From Bradyrhizobium sp. C9 (GTDB taxonomy: Bacteria; Pseudomonadota; Alphaproteobacteria; Rhizobiales; Xanthobacteraceae): 64,000 bases of DNA. The notes beneath the pieces are model-generated. The model ran no database searches and was not told the DNA's origin. It was given only the letters and a program-made list of their open reading frames with translations. This document shows, piece after piece, positions 46,489 through 56,965 of the stretch. A program made the translations under genes and the position numbers. Every line of letters starts with the position of its first letter. Position 1 is the first letter of the stretch. The stretch covers positions 248,001 through 312,000 of the forward strand of contig NZ_NWTG01000003.1 of assembly GCF_002532045.1 (NCBI RefSeq), written 5' to 3'.

Positions 46489-47094
46489 CTATTTCGTGCC
46501 CTCGTCCTTGGTGTCGAAAAATCCCTTGGCCTGCATCGTCAGATGCACCTTGTTGGCGAACGAGGCGTCTTGGCCCGCAGCCAGCAGGCCGGCATTGTCG
46601 GCGACGGCCTGGCACAAGGCCTCCACCCACGACCGGTCGCCCTTGGCGAAGTCCGACAGCACGTGGCTGTGCACGAGCTCCTTGACGCCGGGATGACCGA
46701 TCCCGAGCCGCACCCGCCGATATTCATTGCCGATATGCGCGGAGATCGAGCGCAGCCCGTTATGGCCGGCGATCCCGCCGCCGATCTTGACCCGCACCTT
46801 GGCGGGCGGCAGTTCGAGCTCGTCCTGGAACACGGTGATGTCGGCGGGGGCGAGCTTGAAGAAGTTCGCCGCCTCCTGCACCGCGCGCCCCGACTCGTTC
46901 ATGAAAGTGGTCGGCTTCAGCAGCACGACCTTCTCACGATCGACCACGCCTTCGGAGCTCTCGCCCTGAAAGCGACGGCGCCATGGTGCGAAACCATGAC
47001 GCCGTGCAATCTCGTCGACCGCCAGAAAACCGATATTGTGCCGGTTGCTGGCGTATTTCGCGCCAGGATTACCGAGACCGACAAAAAGGCGCAT
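46489..47094 (-). CDS. pth: peptidyl-tRNA hydrolase
   Basis: A 201-residue enzyme that recycles peptidyl-tRNAs. The motifs [20 protein letters not shown] and [13 protein letters not shown] match bacterial Pth; catalytic His is in NRHNIG. ATG 47094 (MRLFVGLG) is chosen; the upstream ATG would add five residues. It follows rplY by 55 bases. Confidence 0.95.
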   Translation of the reverse strand: MRLFVGLGNPGAKYASNRHNIGFLAVDEIARRHGFAPWRRRFQGESSEGVVDREKVVLLKPTTFMNESGRAVQEAANFFKLAPADITVFQDELELPPAKVRVKIGGGIAGHNGLRSISAHIGNEYRRVRLGIGHPGVKELVHSHVLSDFAKGDRSWVEALCQAVADNAGLLAAGQDASFANKVHLTMQAKGFFDTKDEGTK

Positions 47095-47149
47095 GGCGCG
47101 GCATCCCACGTCGGCGCGCCATCAGACGATCGCGCGCCGACCTGATCGA

Positions 47150-47869
47150 TTACTTCTTCTTGTCGCCACCGCCGGCGGGAGCCTTGGCACCCGCGGCCGG
47201 AGCCGCAGCACCGGCAGCCGGAGCCGCCGCAGGAGCCGCAGCACCCGCGGCCGGAGCAGCGCCACCAGCAGCCGCCGCAGCTGCGGCCTTCTGCTCTTCG
47301 GCGTAGCCGGACGGCGGCACGATGGTGACCAGCGTCGCGTCCTCGCGGGTCAGCGACTTCACGCCCTTGGGCAGCGTGACCTCGGAGAGATGCAGCGAGT
47401 AGCTGATCTCGAGGCCGCCGACGTCGACTTCGATGTATTGCGGAATGTTGTCGACCGCGCACTCGAGGTCGAGCGCGTGGGTGACGATGTTCACGGTGCC
47501 GCCGCGCTTGATGCCGGGGGCGGTTTCCGCGTTCACGACGTGCAGCGGCACGCTGACGCGGATGGTCGCGCCTTCGCCGAGCCGCATGAAGTCGACATGG
47601 ATCGGGAAGTCCTTCACCGGATCGAGGTGGAAGTCGCGCGGAATCACGCGGTGCTTCTTGCCCTCGAGGTCGATGTCATAGATCGTGGTCAGGAACCGGC
47701 CGGCCAGGATGCGCTGACGCAGTTCACGATCGTCGACCGAGATGGTGACGGGGGGCTGGTTGTCTCCGTAGATCACTCCGGGAACTCTCCCGGCGCGACG
47801 CTCTGCCCGGGCGGCCCCCTTGCCGCTCTTCGGACGCGCGGTCGCCTTCAATTCCTTGACGGTCGCCAT
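47150..47869 (-). CDS. rplY: 50S ribosomal protein L25 (CTC family)
   Basis: A 239-residue L25/CTC protein that binds 5S rRNA. The N-terminal L25 domain ends near residue 100, followed by the CTC TL5-like domain. The C-terminal about 45 residues are low complexity, made of Ala, Pro and Gly with a terminal GGGDKKK; this tail is much longer than in E. coli L25 (94 residues, no CTC domain) and is common in alphaproteobacteria. Confidence 0.95.
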   Translation of the reverse strand: MATVKELKATARPKSGKGAARAERRAGRVPGVIYGDNQPPVTISVDDRELRQRILAGRFLTTIYDIDLEGKKHRVIPRDFHLDPVKDFPIHVDFMRLGEGATIRVSVPLHVVNAETAPGIKRGGTVNIVTHALDLECAVDNIPQYIEVDVGGLEISYSLHLSEVTLPKGVKSLTREDATLVTIVPPSGYAEEQKAAAAAAAGGAAPAAGAAAPAAAPAAGAAAPAAGAKAPAGGGDKKK

Positions 47870-48023
47870 AGCGTTAAGTCCTTGTATTTAAAAAGTTAAA
47901 GGCCGCAGCGCGGCCCATGCTCAAGTCCACAGCAAGCCTCCAGGGGTGCGGGGGCCGCGGACGTGGCGGGCTTTTAGCCCCAAAGGGCCGAAATGACAAG
48001 GAAATGAAGGGATTTTTCTTTCT

Positions 48024-48049
48024 TCACCCTCCCCTCCAGGGGAGGGTGA
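48024..48049. repeat. short perfect hairpin downstream of ubiK
   Basis: TCACCCTCCCCT and AGGGGAGGGTGA with a CC centre, a perfect 12-bp inverted repeat starting three bases after the ubiK stop. No T-tract follows on the minus strand, so it may be an RNA-stabilising or repeat-derived hairpin rather than an intrinsic terminator. Confidence 0.6.
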
Positions 48050-48051
48050 GC

Positions 48052-48312
48052 CTAGCCCGCCGAACCACCCAGCTTGGCTTCCAGTGCGGCGATCCTCGCC
48101 TTCAGCGCCTCGTTCTCCTCGCGCGCCAGGCGGGCCATGTCCTTGACCGCGTCGAATTCCTCGCGCTTGACCACATCGAGGTCGCGCAGGATCCGCTCGG
48201 CCTGGTTGCGCATGACCGTGTCGACCTCGCGCTTGACGCCCTGGGCTGCGCCCGCGGCATCGTTCATCAGACGGCCGATCTCGTCGAAAAACCGGTTGCT
48301 GGTCTGGGTCAT
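48052..48312 (-). CDS. UbiK-type accessory factor (BMFP domain)
   Basis: An 86-residue protein with a helical N-terminus (MTQTSNRFFDEIGRLMNDAA) and a C-terminal coiled coil (REENEALKARIAALEAKLG), the membrane fusogenic BMFP/UbiK fold that supports ubiquinone biosynthesis. ATG 48312 is chosen over an in-frame extension to 48354. It stands alone; rplY lies 182 bases further along the same strand. Confidence 0.82.
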   Translation of the reverse strand: MTQTSNRFFDEIGRLMNDAAGAAQGVKREVDTVMRNQAERILRDLDVVKREEFDAVKDMARLAREENEALKARIAALEAKLGGSAG

Positions 48313-48490
48313 CTGGCAAAACTCTCCGCGTTCACTGGCTTGCGCAAAAGACAATGGCGATGTCGGCCATCCGGTTCAAGTCCGCCGCGAATGGCAGACC
48401 TCGCGCGGGCTTGCCTTGTCATGCTCCGGTTTCCTTGCAATCGTATGAACTCACAACAGAAATCGCACACATAACGCGAGCAGAAACGCC

Positions 48491-49222
48491 ATGATCGAGC
48501 AGACCGTCGAGATCCCGACCAAGGACGGCAAGACCACCACCTTCATCACCCATCCCGAGCGCGGCGGCCCCTTCCCTGTCGTCATCTTCTACATGGATGC
48601 GCCGGCGATCCGCGAAGAGCTGCGCGACATGGCGCGCCGGCTCGGCACCTCGGGCTACTATGTGATGCTGCCCAACATGTATTACCGCGCCGGCGTGATG
48701 GAGCTCGGCCCGATCAATCCCGATCCGGAATCGCCCGAGCGCAAGCGCATGTTCGAGCTGATGCATTCGCTCAACATCCCGCTGGTGATGGAAGACACCA
48801 AGGGCCTGCTCGCCTACGCCGAGACGCAGAAGGCCGCCAACACCGGGATCATCGGCACCGTCGGCTATTGCATGAGCGGCCGCTATGCGGTGAACGCGGC
48901 GACGCATTTCGGCGATCGCGTCAGGGCCGCCGCCTCGGTCTACGGCACGCATCTGGCGACCGATCAGCCGGACAGCCCGCATCTCGCCGCGCAGAAGACC
49001 AGGGCCGAGCTCTATTTCGCCTGCGCCGAGACCGACATCTACGCCCCGGCGGAGATCATCGAGCAGGTGAAGGCGGGCATGAAGGGCTCGAACAACGAGG
49101 TCGAGATCTACCCCGGCACGCATCATGGGTTCGCTTTCCCGAAGCGCCCGGTCTACGACCGCGACGCCGCCGAAAGGCATTGGGAGCGGCTGCTCGCACT
49201 CTATCGCCGCAACCTGGTCTGA
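48491..49222 (+). CDS. dienelactone hydrolase family protein
   Basis: A 243-residue alpha/beta hydrolase with a cysteine nucleophile in GYCMSG, as in dienelactone hydrolases, and the catalytic histidine in GTHHGFAFP; the Asp lies before it in CAETDIYAP. The original substrate class is cyclic ester intermediates of aromatic degradation. The following 360 bases carry a broken GNAT remnant. Confidence 0.87.
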   Translation: MIEQTVEIPTKDGKTTTFITHPERGGPFPVVIFYMDAPAIREELRDMARRLGTSGYYVMLPNMYYRAGVMELGPINPDPESPERKRMFELMHSLNIPLVMEDTKGLLAYAETQKAANTGIIGTVGYCMSGRYAVNAATHFGDRVRAAASVYGTHLATDQPDSPHLAAQKTRAELYFACAETDIYAPAEIIEQVKAGMKGSNNEVEIYPGTHHGFAFPKRPVYDRDAAERHWERLLALYRRNLV

Positions 49223-49584
49223 GGCCCGAAGAAAACCTCCGAGCTGAGCGCCGGCGGCGAGATCTTCGTCGCCGGGCTCGGCGACCGGCCGGCCGGCGCT
49301 ATTTTCGGCCCGGCGTCAAAAAGGCCGCATTCTTCGATCAGGCATGGCCGGTCATTCGCATGCTGGTCGTCGACCCTGTCGACAGGGGGACGGGACTCGG
49401 GCATGCGTTGACGTCGGAATGCCTCGCCAGGGCGCGGCATGACCGGTGCCGGACCATTGCGCTTCACACGATCCCCATCATGACGGTCGCCTTGCCGATG
49501 TATCTCAGGATGGGCTTCAGCAAGGTGCATGACGCTCCGCCCATTCATGGCGTGCCCTACGCCGTCTACACGAAAGCGCTCTGA
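49223..49584 (+). pseudogene. broken GNAT acetyltransferase
   Basis: Two pieces of one GNAT domain lie in different frames. The first (49223-49322) reads GPKKTSELSAGGEIFVAGLGDRP... directly after the hydrolase stop codon and lacks a start. The second (to 49584) carries the acetyl-CoA site RGTGLGHALTSECLARA and the C-terminal LPMYLRMGFSKV. The frames meet at an A5 run (49317-49321): one more A would restore GPASKKAAF. So the gene has lost its N-terminus and has a one-base deletion; sequencing error at the homopolymer is possible. Confidence 0.75.
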
Positions 49585-49589
49585 TCCCG

Positions 49590-50432
49590 ATGCCGTTCCT
49601 GCTGATCGACTTTCCGGTGTTCAACCCCGTCGCGCTTGCGCTCGGGCCGATCGTGATCCGCTGGTATGCGCTGGCCTACATCGTCGGCATCGTGCTGGGC
49701 TGGATCTACGCCCGCTCGCTGATCAAGAAGGAGCGGCTGTGGGGCGGCCCGGCGCCGATCACGCTGCCGCAGCTCGACGATTTCATCCTCTGGGTCACCA
49801 TCGGCATCATCGTCGGCGGCCGCACCGGCTATGTGCTGTTCTACAACCTGCCCTTCTTCATCGCGCACCCGTCCGAGATCCTGGAATTGTGGAAGGGCGG
49901 CATGTCGTTCCACGGCGGCTTCCTCGGCTGCGTCGCCGCCGTGATGCTGTTTGCCCGCCGCAACAACATCCCGATCCTGTCGCTCGGCGACATCACCACC
50001 GCGGTCGCGCCGATCGGGCTGTTCCTCGGCCGGCTGGCCAATTTCATCAACAGCGAATTGTGGGGTCGTTACGCCGATCCGAGCTTGCCCTGGGCCATGA
50101 TCTTCCCCAATGGCGGACCGCTGCCGCGCCATCCGAGCCAGCTCTACGAGGCCGGGCTCGAGGGCATCGTGCTGTTCACGGCGCTGGCGATCATGATCCG
50201 GATGGGCGCGCTCAAGCGACCCGGCCTGATCCTCGGCAGCTTCATCACGATCTACGGCATTGCCCGGATCATCGGCGAGCATTTCAGGGAGCCCGATCCG
50301 CAGCTCGGATTCCTGTGGGGCGGATTAACCATGGGAATGCTGCTGTCGGTGCCAATGATCATCGTGGGCGCTATCATCATCACGGCCGCCGTTCGCCGCA
50401 GGGCGAACGGGCCCGCGCCGACTTCAATGTAG
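49590..50432 (+). CDS. lgt: prolipoprotein diacylglyceryl transferase
   Basis: A 280-residue inner-membrane enzyme that attaches diacylglycerol to lipobox cysteines. The Lgt signature [14 protein letters not shown] and [13 protein letters not shown] are present, as are about seven membrane helices. It starts 5 bases after the GNAT remnant and is first in an lgt-midA-pgeF run. Confidence 0.95.
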   Translation: MPFLLIDFPVFNPVALALGPIVIRWYALAYIVGIVLGWIYARSLIKKERLWGGPAPITLPQLDDFILWVTIGIIVGGRTGYVLFYNLPFFIAHPSEILELWKGGMSFHGGFLGCVAAVMLFARRNNIPILSLGDITTAVAPIGLFLGRLANFINSELWGRYADPSLPWAMIFPNGGPLPRHPSQLYEAGLEGIVLFTALAIMIRMGALKRPGLILGSFITIYGIARIIGEHFREPDPQLGFLWGGLTMGMLLSVPMIIVGAIIITAAVRRRANGPAPTSM

Positions 50433-50456
50433 AGCAAGTGCAATCCAAGGAAGGCC

Positions 50457-51575
50457 GTGAGCGAACCCTCCCCACTGCTGGATGAGATCAGGAAGCTGAT
50501 CAAGCTGTCCGGGCCGATACCGGTCTGGCGCTACATGGAATTGTGCCTGATGCATCCGCGCTACGGCTACTATCTGTCGCGCGACCCGCTCGGCCGCGAG
50601 GGCGATTTCACCACGGCGCCCGAGGTCAGCCAGATGTTCGGCGAACTGCTCGGGCTGTGGAGCGCCTCGATCTGGCGCGCGATCGGCTCGCCGGACACGC
50701 TCCGCCTGATCGAGCTCGGGCCCGGCCGCGGCACCATGATGTCGGATGCGCTGCGTGCGCTGCGCGTGCTGCCGCCGCTCTACCAGTCGCTCAGCATCCA
50801 CCTCGTCGAGGTCAATCCGGTGCTGCGCGAGAAGCAGCACGCCGCGCTGACCGGCGTGCGCAACATCACCTGGCACGACAGCATCGACGACGTGCCGGAG
50901 GGACCGGCGGTGATCCTCGCCAACGAATATTTCGACGTGCTGCCGATCCACCAGATGGTCCGACGCGAGACCGGTTGGCACGAGCGCACGGTCGGGATGG
51001 ACGCCAATGGCAGCCTGTATTTCGCGCCCGCCGCCGAGCCGACGCCGCATTTCGAGGTGCTGCTGCCGCCGCTGGTGCGCGCCGCCCCGTTAGGTGCGGT
51101 GTTCGAATGGCGGCCCGACAGCGAGATCATGAAGCTCGCAACGCGCCTGCGCGACCAGGACGGCGCCGCGCTGATCATCGATTACGGCCATCTGCGCAGC
51201 GATGCTGGCGACACCTTCCAGGCGATCGCGCGCCATAGCTTCGCCGACCCGCTGAAGAATCCGGGACAGGCCGACATCACGGCGCATGTCGATTTCCAGG
51301 CCCTGGCGCGCGCCGCCGAGGATGTCGGCGCGCGCGTCCATGGGCCGGCGACGCAGGGTGACTTCCTCAAGCGCCTCGGCGTCGAGGCGCGTGCCGCGGG
51401 ATTGATGGCGAAAGCCTCACCCGAGGTCTCCGCCGACATTGCCGGCGCGCTGAAGCGCCTGACCGATTCCGGGCGCGGCGGGATGGGCTCGATGTTCAAG
51501 GTCATGGCCATCTCCGACCCGCGCCTCACCTCGATCGCCGGCCTCAGCGATCAGCCTGACGAGACCGAACAATGA
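50457..51575 (+). CDS. SAM-dependent methyltransferase, MidA/NDUFAF7 family
   Basis: A 372-residue protein of DUF185, the bacterial MidA and mitochondrial NDUFAF7 family that methylates an arginine of complex I subunit NDUFS2 in eukaryotes. The SAM motif is IELGPGRGTMM and further family motifs are GDFTTAPEVSQMFGELLGLW and LANEYFDVLPIHQMV. Starts at GTG 50457, 24 bases after lgt; the stop overlaps pgeF by 4 bases. Confidence 0.92.
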   Translation: MSEPSPLLDEIRKLIKLSGPIPVWRYMELCLMHPRYGYYLSRDPLGREGDFTTAPEVSQMFGELLGLWSASIWRAIGSPDTLRLIELGPGRGTMMSDALRALRVLPPLYQSLSIHLVEVNPVLREKQHAALTGVRNITWHDSIDDVPEGPAVILANEYFDVLPIHQMVRRETGWHERTVGMDANGSLYFAPAAEPTPHFEVLLPPLVRAAPLGAVFEWRPDSEIMKLATRLRDQDGAALIIDYGHLRSDAGDTFQAIARHSFADPLKNPGQADITAHVDFQALARAAEDVGARVHGPATQGDFLKRLGVEARAAGLMAKASPEVSADIAGALKRLTDSGRGGMGSMFKVMAISDPRLTSIAGLSDQPDETEQ

Positions 51576-52339
51576 CATTGGGATCACCGCTGCTGTCGGC
51601 CATACCGGGCCTGCGCCACGCCTTCTTCTCGCGCGAGGGCGGCGTCTCCGAGGGCATCTATGCCGGCCTCAATGGCGGGCTCGGCTCGCGCGACGATCCG
51701 GCCAAGGTCGCGGAGAACCGGCGCAGGATGGCGGAGCAGTTGGGCGTGCCGTCCGACCACCTGATCAGCGTGCATCAGGTTCATTCGCCCGACGTCGTGG
51801 CCGTAACCGGACCATGGAATGGCGCCGCGCGCCCGAAGGCGGACGCGCTGGTCACGCGCACCGACGGGCTTGCCATATCAGTCACGACAGCCGACTGCGG
51901 CCCGATCCTGTTCGTCGATCCCCATGCGCGGGTAATCGGCGCGGCGCATGCGGGCTGGAAGGGCGCGCTGACCGGCGTGCTGGAATCGACCATCGATGCG
52001 ATGGAGAGACTCGGTGCCGAGCGCGGCGGCATCGTCGCCGCCATCGGCCCGCTGATCCGCAAGGAATCCTACGAGGTCGGACGCGAATTCGTCGAACGCT
52101 TCATCGAGACCGATGCGGAGAACGGGATGTTCTTCACGCCTGCCGAACGCGACGGCCACGCGATGTTCGATCTCCCTGCCTTCATCCGGATGCGGCTGGA
52201 AAATGCCGGCGTGCTGATGATCGACGATCTCGGCATCGACACCTATTCCGACGAGCGCTGCTTCAGCTATCGCCGCTCGCTGCACCGCAAGGAAGCCGAT
52301 TACGGCCGGCTCGTTCACGCGATCGCGCTGGAAGGCTGA
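51572..52339 (+). CDS. pgeF: peptidoglycan editing factor PgeF (YfiH)
   Basis: A 255-residue YfiH/DUF152 protein, a copper-binding enzyme linked to removal of mis-incorporated Ser in peptidoglycan and once called polyphenol oxidase. The motifs HQVHSPDVVAV, TTADCGPILFVD and GAAHAGWKG with their His/Cys metal ligands are intact. Last gene of the lgt run. Confidence 0.93.
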   Translation: MTLGSPLLSAIPGLRHAFFSREGGVSEGIYAGLNGGLGSRDDPAKVAENRRRMAEQLGVPSDHLISVHQVHSPDVVAVTGPWNGAARPKADALVTRTDGLAISVTTADCGPILFVDPHARVIGAAHAGWKGALTGVLESTIDAMERLGAERGGIVAAIGPLIRKESYEVGREFVERFIETDAENGMFFTPAERDGHAMFDLPAFIRMRLENAGVLMIDDLGIDTYSDERCFSYRRSLHRKEADYGRLVHAIALEG

Positions 52340-52376
52340 CGCCGGGCGACATCTTCGTTTTTATGCGACAAGCGTC

Positions 52377-52407
52377 TTGACTCTCCACCTGCTGGAGACC
52401 GGACAAG
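52377..52407 (+). promoter_or_regulatory. merR promoter with MerR-type operator
   Basis: TTGACT (52377-52382), a 19-base spacer and GACAAG (52402-52407). TCTCCA and TGGAGA (52382-52398) form a palindrome in the spacer. The long spacer with a palindrome is the arrangement MerR-family activators twist; overall pattern is close to CueR-type operators. Confidence 0.7.
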
Positions 52408-52413
52408 CGGCGC

Positions 52414-53346
52414 ATGACACAACGCACCTACAGCATCGGCGAGGCGGCGCGGCTCAGCGGAATTTCCGTCCGCAGGCTCCGCTTCTATGCGGACCAGGGG
52501 TTGCTGCCGCCGGCCGGCCGCACCGCGAGCGGCTATCGCGTCTTCACCGACGACGAACTGGTTCGCCTCGACCTGATCCGCTGCCTGCGCGATGCGGGGC
52601 TCGGTCTGGACGCCATCCGTGAGGTCCTGAGCAAGGAACTCTCGCTGGTCGAGGCGCTGAAGCTCCGTCTCGAGACGCTGGAAGCGGAGATCGCGGCACA
52701 GCGCCGCGTCGCCTCGGCCCTCAGGGCTGCGTTGCGTTCACCGCAACTCACCGAAGCAGACTTACGGAGATTCCTGACCATGACGCAGCTGTCCCGCACC
52801 GAGCGCCGCAACGTCGTCGAAAGTTTTTTCGAGAGAGTGTCCGACGGCATCAACATCGACCGGAAATGGGTCCGGCAGATGATCGAGACGACGGTGCCCG
52901 AATTGCCCGACGAGCCGACACCCGAGCAATGCGATGCCTGGATCGAACTGTCGTCGATCCTCAACGATCCCTCCTTCATCGCCCAAATGCGCGCGAACGC
53001 CAGCGACGCCTGGGATCGCGACGCGTTCGATATGGAGGCCTGCAAGGCTGCAAGCGACGCGATTGTGCGCGAGGCAAAGCAGGCGATCGACGACGGGCTC
53101 GAACCAGCGTCTGACGCCGGCAGCGCGATCGCGCGACAATGGTTGGAAGCCTCGGCCCGATTAATGGGCCGGCAGCCCGACCTGGATTTCCGCAACTGGC
53201 TTCGCGCCAAATACGCCCAGCATGACGACCGCGCCGCACGCTATTGGGAGTTGGTCGCGATCATGCGGGGGCAGCGGCCCGACAGCAGCCCAAACCGGGA
53301 ATGGGCCTGGATCGTCGATGCCATGCGGCATCATCTCGCTGACTGA
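52414..53346 (+). CDS. MerR family transcriptional regulator
   Basis: A 310-residue regulator with the MerR winged helix (YSIGEAARLSGISVRRLRFYADQGLLPPAGR) and dimerisation helix (residues about 72-105), followed by a long all-helical C-terminal domain (about 190 residues) that resembles TipA/TipAS-type ligand domains rather than a metal-binding loop. No Cys-pair metal site is visible, so it likely senses an organic molecule. The start lies 7 bases after the -10 box. Confidence 0.87.
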   Translation: MTQRTYSIGEAARLSGISVRRLRFYADQGLLPPAGRTASGYRVFTDDELVRLDLIRCLRDAGLGLDAIREVLSKELSLVEALKLRLETLEAEIAAQRRVASALRAALRSPQLTEADLRRFLTMTQLSRTERRNVVESFFERVSDGINIDRKWVRQMIETTVPELPDEPTPEQCDAWIELSSILNDPSFIAQMRANASDAWDRDAFDMEACKAASDAIVREAKQAIDDGLEPASDAGSAIARQWLEASARLMGRQPDLDFRNWLRAKYAQHDDRAARYWELVAIMRGQRPDSSPNREWAWIVDAMRHHLAD

Positions 53347-53453
53347 CGAGGAATTCGATCCTGCCCCCGCGCGGCGCTTGACCGGTCGACTGTTAAGCGC
53401 TGTGGCCGTCCTGCCCTAGACGTTAAGCCGTTTTAACGATATCGCAGGACGCA

Positions 53454-54074
53454 ATGAGGGAAGCGTCAAACCACCAGTTTCAAACTGGGACAGTCGTGCG
53501 TGTCGCGATCGCAACCACATGGCTGGCGATTGCGTCCGCACTCGGCGGATGCGCGGCCGGCGGCAACGTGGCCGACTCCTATGCAATGGCGACGCCGGCG
53601 AGCGGCGGCGCAACCGTCGCGTTCGAATCGATCGACGGTCCGCCGCCCCAGGTGTTCGACCGCATGGTCGGCGTGCTCGACAGCGAATCCAAGCTGCGCA
53701 GCCTGTCGATCGTGTCGCGCCAGGGCACCGCGGCCTATCGCGTGCGCAGCTATCTCTCAGCGCAGGTGGTGCGCGGCCGCACCATGATAGCGTGGGTGTG
53801 GGACGTCTACGACAGCAACCAGCAACGCGCGCTCCGGCTGTCCGGCGAAGAGCCCGCCGGCAAGGCCGGCCGCGACGCCTGGGCCGCCGCCGACGATCTG
53901 GTGCTGCGCAGGATCGCCCAGGCCGGCCTCAGCGGCCTGTCCAGCATGATCAATGGCGGCCCGGCGGATGGTCCGGCGCCCGCCCCGGCACCGGAGCTCC
54001 GAGGGCCGGCGATGGTCAGCGCCCCGGCCTCCGCCGCGCCAGAGACCGTGGCACTCAGCTATTCCGCCAACTAA
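53454..54074 (+). CDS. predicted lipoprotein, unknown function
   Basis: A 206-residue protein with a membrane segment at about 15-30 and a lipobox ALGGC (Cys about residue 33), so it is probably matured by Lgt. A Pro/Ala-rich region (PADGPAPAPAPE) lies near the C-terminus. No domain recognised. Its terminator-like hairpin is at 54076-54093. The N-terminus before the lipobox is longer than typical; GTG at about 53496 (VRVAIATTWL) would be a closer start. Confidence 0.65.
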   Translation: MREASNHQFQTGTVVRVAIATTWLAIASALGGCAAGGNVADSYAMATPASGGATVAFESIDGPPPQVFDRMVGVLDSESKLRSLSIVSRQGTAAYRVRSYLSAQVVRGRTMIAWVWDVYDSNQQRALRLSGEEPAGKAGRDAWAAADDLVLRRIAQAGLSGLSSMINGGPADGPAPAPAPELRGPAMVSAPASAAPETVALSYSAN

Positions 54075-54252
54075 CCCCCGGAATCTCCCGGGGAAGGGCG
54101 TTTTTTGCCCAGGAAAAGGTGGGCCGAAGCGCCTAATGGGTTGCCAGCGGCGCCGCCTGCCTGATATTCCCTCGCGCACCGAAAACCCGCCGGTTCTGTA
54201 AGGACTTGAGATGCTGAACGTCGTATCCAGCAAGGCGCGGGGGGAAGCATCG

Positions 54253-55206
<954 letters not shown>

Positions 55207-55213
55207 AGCTTGC

Positions 55214-55355
55214 TGTCGTCCCGGCGAAGGCCGGGACCCATTACCCCAACCGGAACTTGTTTTGCTCCGCTGGGGCGATAATCTCTTTCACTCCCTGGAG
55301 CGGTGGTTATGGGTCCCGGCCCCCCGTGCGCAATTGCGCACTAGGCCGGGACGAC
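55214..55355. repeat. palindromic intergenic element, class 1 (copy C) with inserted palindrome
   Basis: Left arm TGTCGTCCCGGCGAAGGCC... and right arm ending GGGACGAC. The right arm contains GTGCGCAATTGCGCAC (55326-55341), a perfect 16-base palindrome absent from copies A, B and E. It begins 8 bases after prs and lies between convergent prs and SDR genes. Confidence 0.85.
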
Positions 55356-55382
55356 ACTGTATATGCCGCGGCGGCCACCACC

Positions 55383-56189
55383 TCAAAACCCCGGCCGCGG
55401 CACGTGGCTCATCAGCGTGCGCGCATAGCCGCCATCGACGATGATCTCCTCACCATTGATGTAGGACGCGCGGTCGCTCGCCAGGAACAGGGTTGCGTCC
55501 GCCATGTCCTGCGGCGCGCCGATCCGGCGCACCGGCACCACGGCGGTGCGCCGCTCGGTAACCCCGGGCGTATCGTAGAACGCCTGGCTCATCGGCGTGA
55601 CGACGAGGCCGGGGCTGACCACATTGCTGCGAATGCCGTGCGGCCCCCATTCGGCGGCAAGCTGCTGCGAGAGCATCACGACCGCGGCCTTGCTGACGCT
55701 GTAGGCGCCGCTCTGTCCCTGCGCATTGCTGGCGGCGATCGAGGCGACATGGATGAGACTGCCGCGTCCGGCCTTGCGCATCTGGCGACCGAACGCCTGG
55801 GCGCAGATGAAATAGCCGGTGAGGTTGACCGCCAGCACCGCGTTCCATTCGGCGAGCGGCAACGTGTCGAGCCCGCCGGGGCGCAGCACCGCTGCGGTGT
55901 TGACGAGGATGTCGCAAGAACCAAGCGTGTGCGCGACGGCGGCGGCGGCCGCCGCGACGTTGTCCTCGCTGGTCGTGTCGCAGCTTGCGACGAGATGACC
56001 GTCGCCGAACTCGCGCAGCTTTGCCTTGGTCTCGGCCAGCCCACGCTCGTCGCGATCGAGGGCTGCGACCCTGACGCCGGCGCGCGCGAAACTGATTGCG
56101 GTGGCGCGGCCGATGCCGCCGCCTCCGCCGGTGACGACGGCAACGCGGCCCGACAGGCCAAGCCAGTCGGAAGATTGTTGTTCGGTCAT
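55383..56189 (-). CDS. short-chain dehydrogenase/reductase
   Basis: A 268-residue SDR. The cofactor site VVTGGGGGIGRA, the NTAA-like turn, the catalytic YSVSKAA (Tyr/Lys) and C-terminal GEEIIVDGG are present. NAD(P)(H) oxidoreductase; substrate unknown. ATG 56189 follows GGAGGCG and avoids a 26-residue extension. Confidence 0.88.
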   Translation of the reverse strand: MTEQQSSDWLGLSGRVAVVTGGGGGIGRATAISFARAGVRVAALDRDERGLAETKAKLREFGDGHLVASCDTTSEDNVAAAAAAVAHTLGSCDILVNTAAVLRPGGLDTLPLAEWNAVLAVNLTGYFICAQAFGRQMRKAGRGSLIHVASIAASNAQGQSGAYSVSKAAVVMLSQQLAAEWGPHGIRSNVVSPGLVVTPMSQAFYDTPGVTERRTAVVPVRRIGAPQDMADATLFLASDRASYINGEEIIVDGGYARTLMSHVPRPGF

Positions 56190-56297
56190 GGGCGCCTCCC
56201 GCGCGTTCTGATTATGCCGGCAAGCATAACCGAACGCGCGGGCTGCGAGAGCGATCCCGGCACGCATGCCGGAATCGCTTTTGCGCCGGGCCTTGAA

Positions 56298-56879
56298 CTA
56301 GCCAGGTATTCCCGCCGCGACCTGACCGCGCAGCCGTTCCAGGCTGAGCAGCGTGTTGGCGCAGGCTTCCGCGACCTCGATCCCCTTGATCACGAAGTGC
56401 TTGCGGAAGAAGTCGTAATGCACCTCGGTCTCGTGGAATTGCTGCGGCGTCAGCACCGCCGAGAACACCGGCACCTCGGTGCGCAACTGCACATCCATGA
56501 GCGCCTTGATCACGGTATCGGCGACGAATTCATGGCGGTAGATGCCGCCATCGACGACCAGCCCGGCCGCGACGATCGCGGTGTAGCGGCGGGTCTTCGC
56601 CAGCAGCTGCGCGTGCAGCGGGATCTCGAACGAGCCCGGCACCTCGAACACGTCGACATTGGTGATGTGGCGCGCCTCGATCTCCTTCAGGAAGGAGATG
56701 CGGCACTCTTCCACCACATCGCGATGCCAGGACGATTGCACGAACGCAACGCGCTGCGGCTTCGCAAAGTGCGGATGCTCCGGCGTCGGCGGATGAGCCG
56801 GCGTATCGGGAGCGCTTGCTGCTTCGGAGGTTTGGACTTGAGAAGCTTGAACGTCTTGGTCTTGCAACATCTGATTCAT
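56298..56879 (-). CDS. ribH: 6,7-dimethyl-8-ribityllumazine synthase (RibH2 type)
   Basis: A 193-residue lumazine synthase, which makes the direct riboflavin precursor. The conserved segments EVPGSFEIPLHAQLLA and GLVVDGGIYRHEFVADTVI fit, and it has the RibH2-like catalytic region and no RibD/A/E partner nearby. A Pro/Ala-rich extension of about 40 residues precedes the domain. It is expressed behind the FMN riboswitch at 56966-57108, so riboflavin/FMN should turn it down. Confidence 0.9.
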   Translation of the reverse strand: MNQMLQDQDVQASQVQTSEAASAPDTPAHPPTPEHPHFAKPQRVAFVQSSWHRDVVEECRISFLKEIEARHITNVDVFEVPGSFEIPLHAQLLAKTRRYTAIVAAGLVVDGGIYRHEFVADTVIKALMDVQLRTEVPVFSAVLTPQQFHETEVHYDFFRKHFVIKGIEVAEACANTLLSLERLRGQVAAGIPG

Positions 56880-56965
56880 GGCTTTCCTCTTTCAGGACCA
56901 GAATCAGGGCACACGGACAACGACACGAGCCCACGCGAAAATCGCGTTGGCTGCCGCAACCGTTC

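Noticed and set aside
47160..47290. Short direct repeats that resemble a CRISPR-like array
   Set aside because: They are in-frame Ala/Pro/Gly codons of the rplY C-terminal tail, without spacers of regular length.
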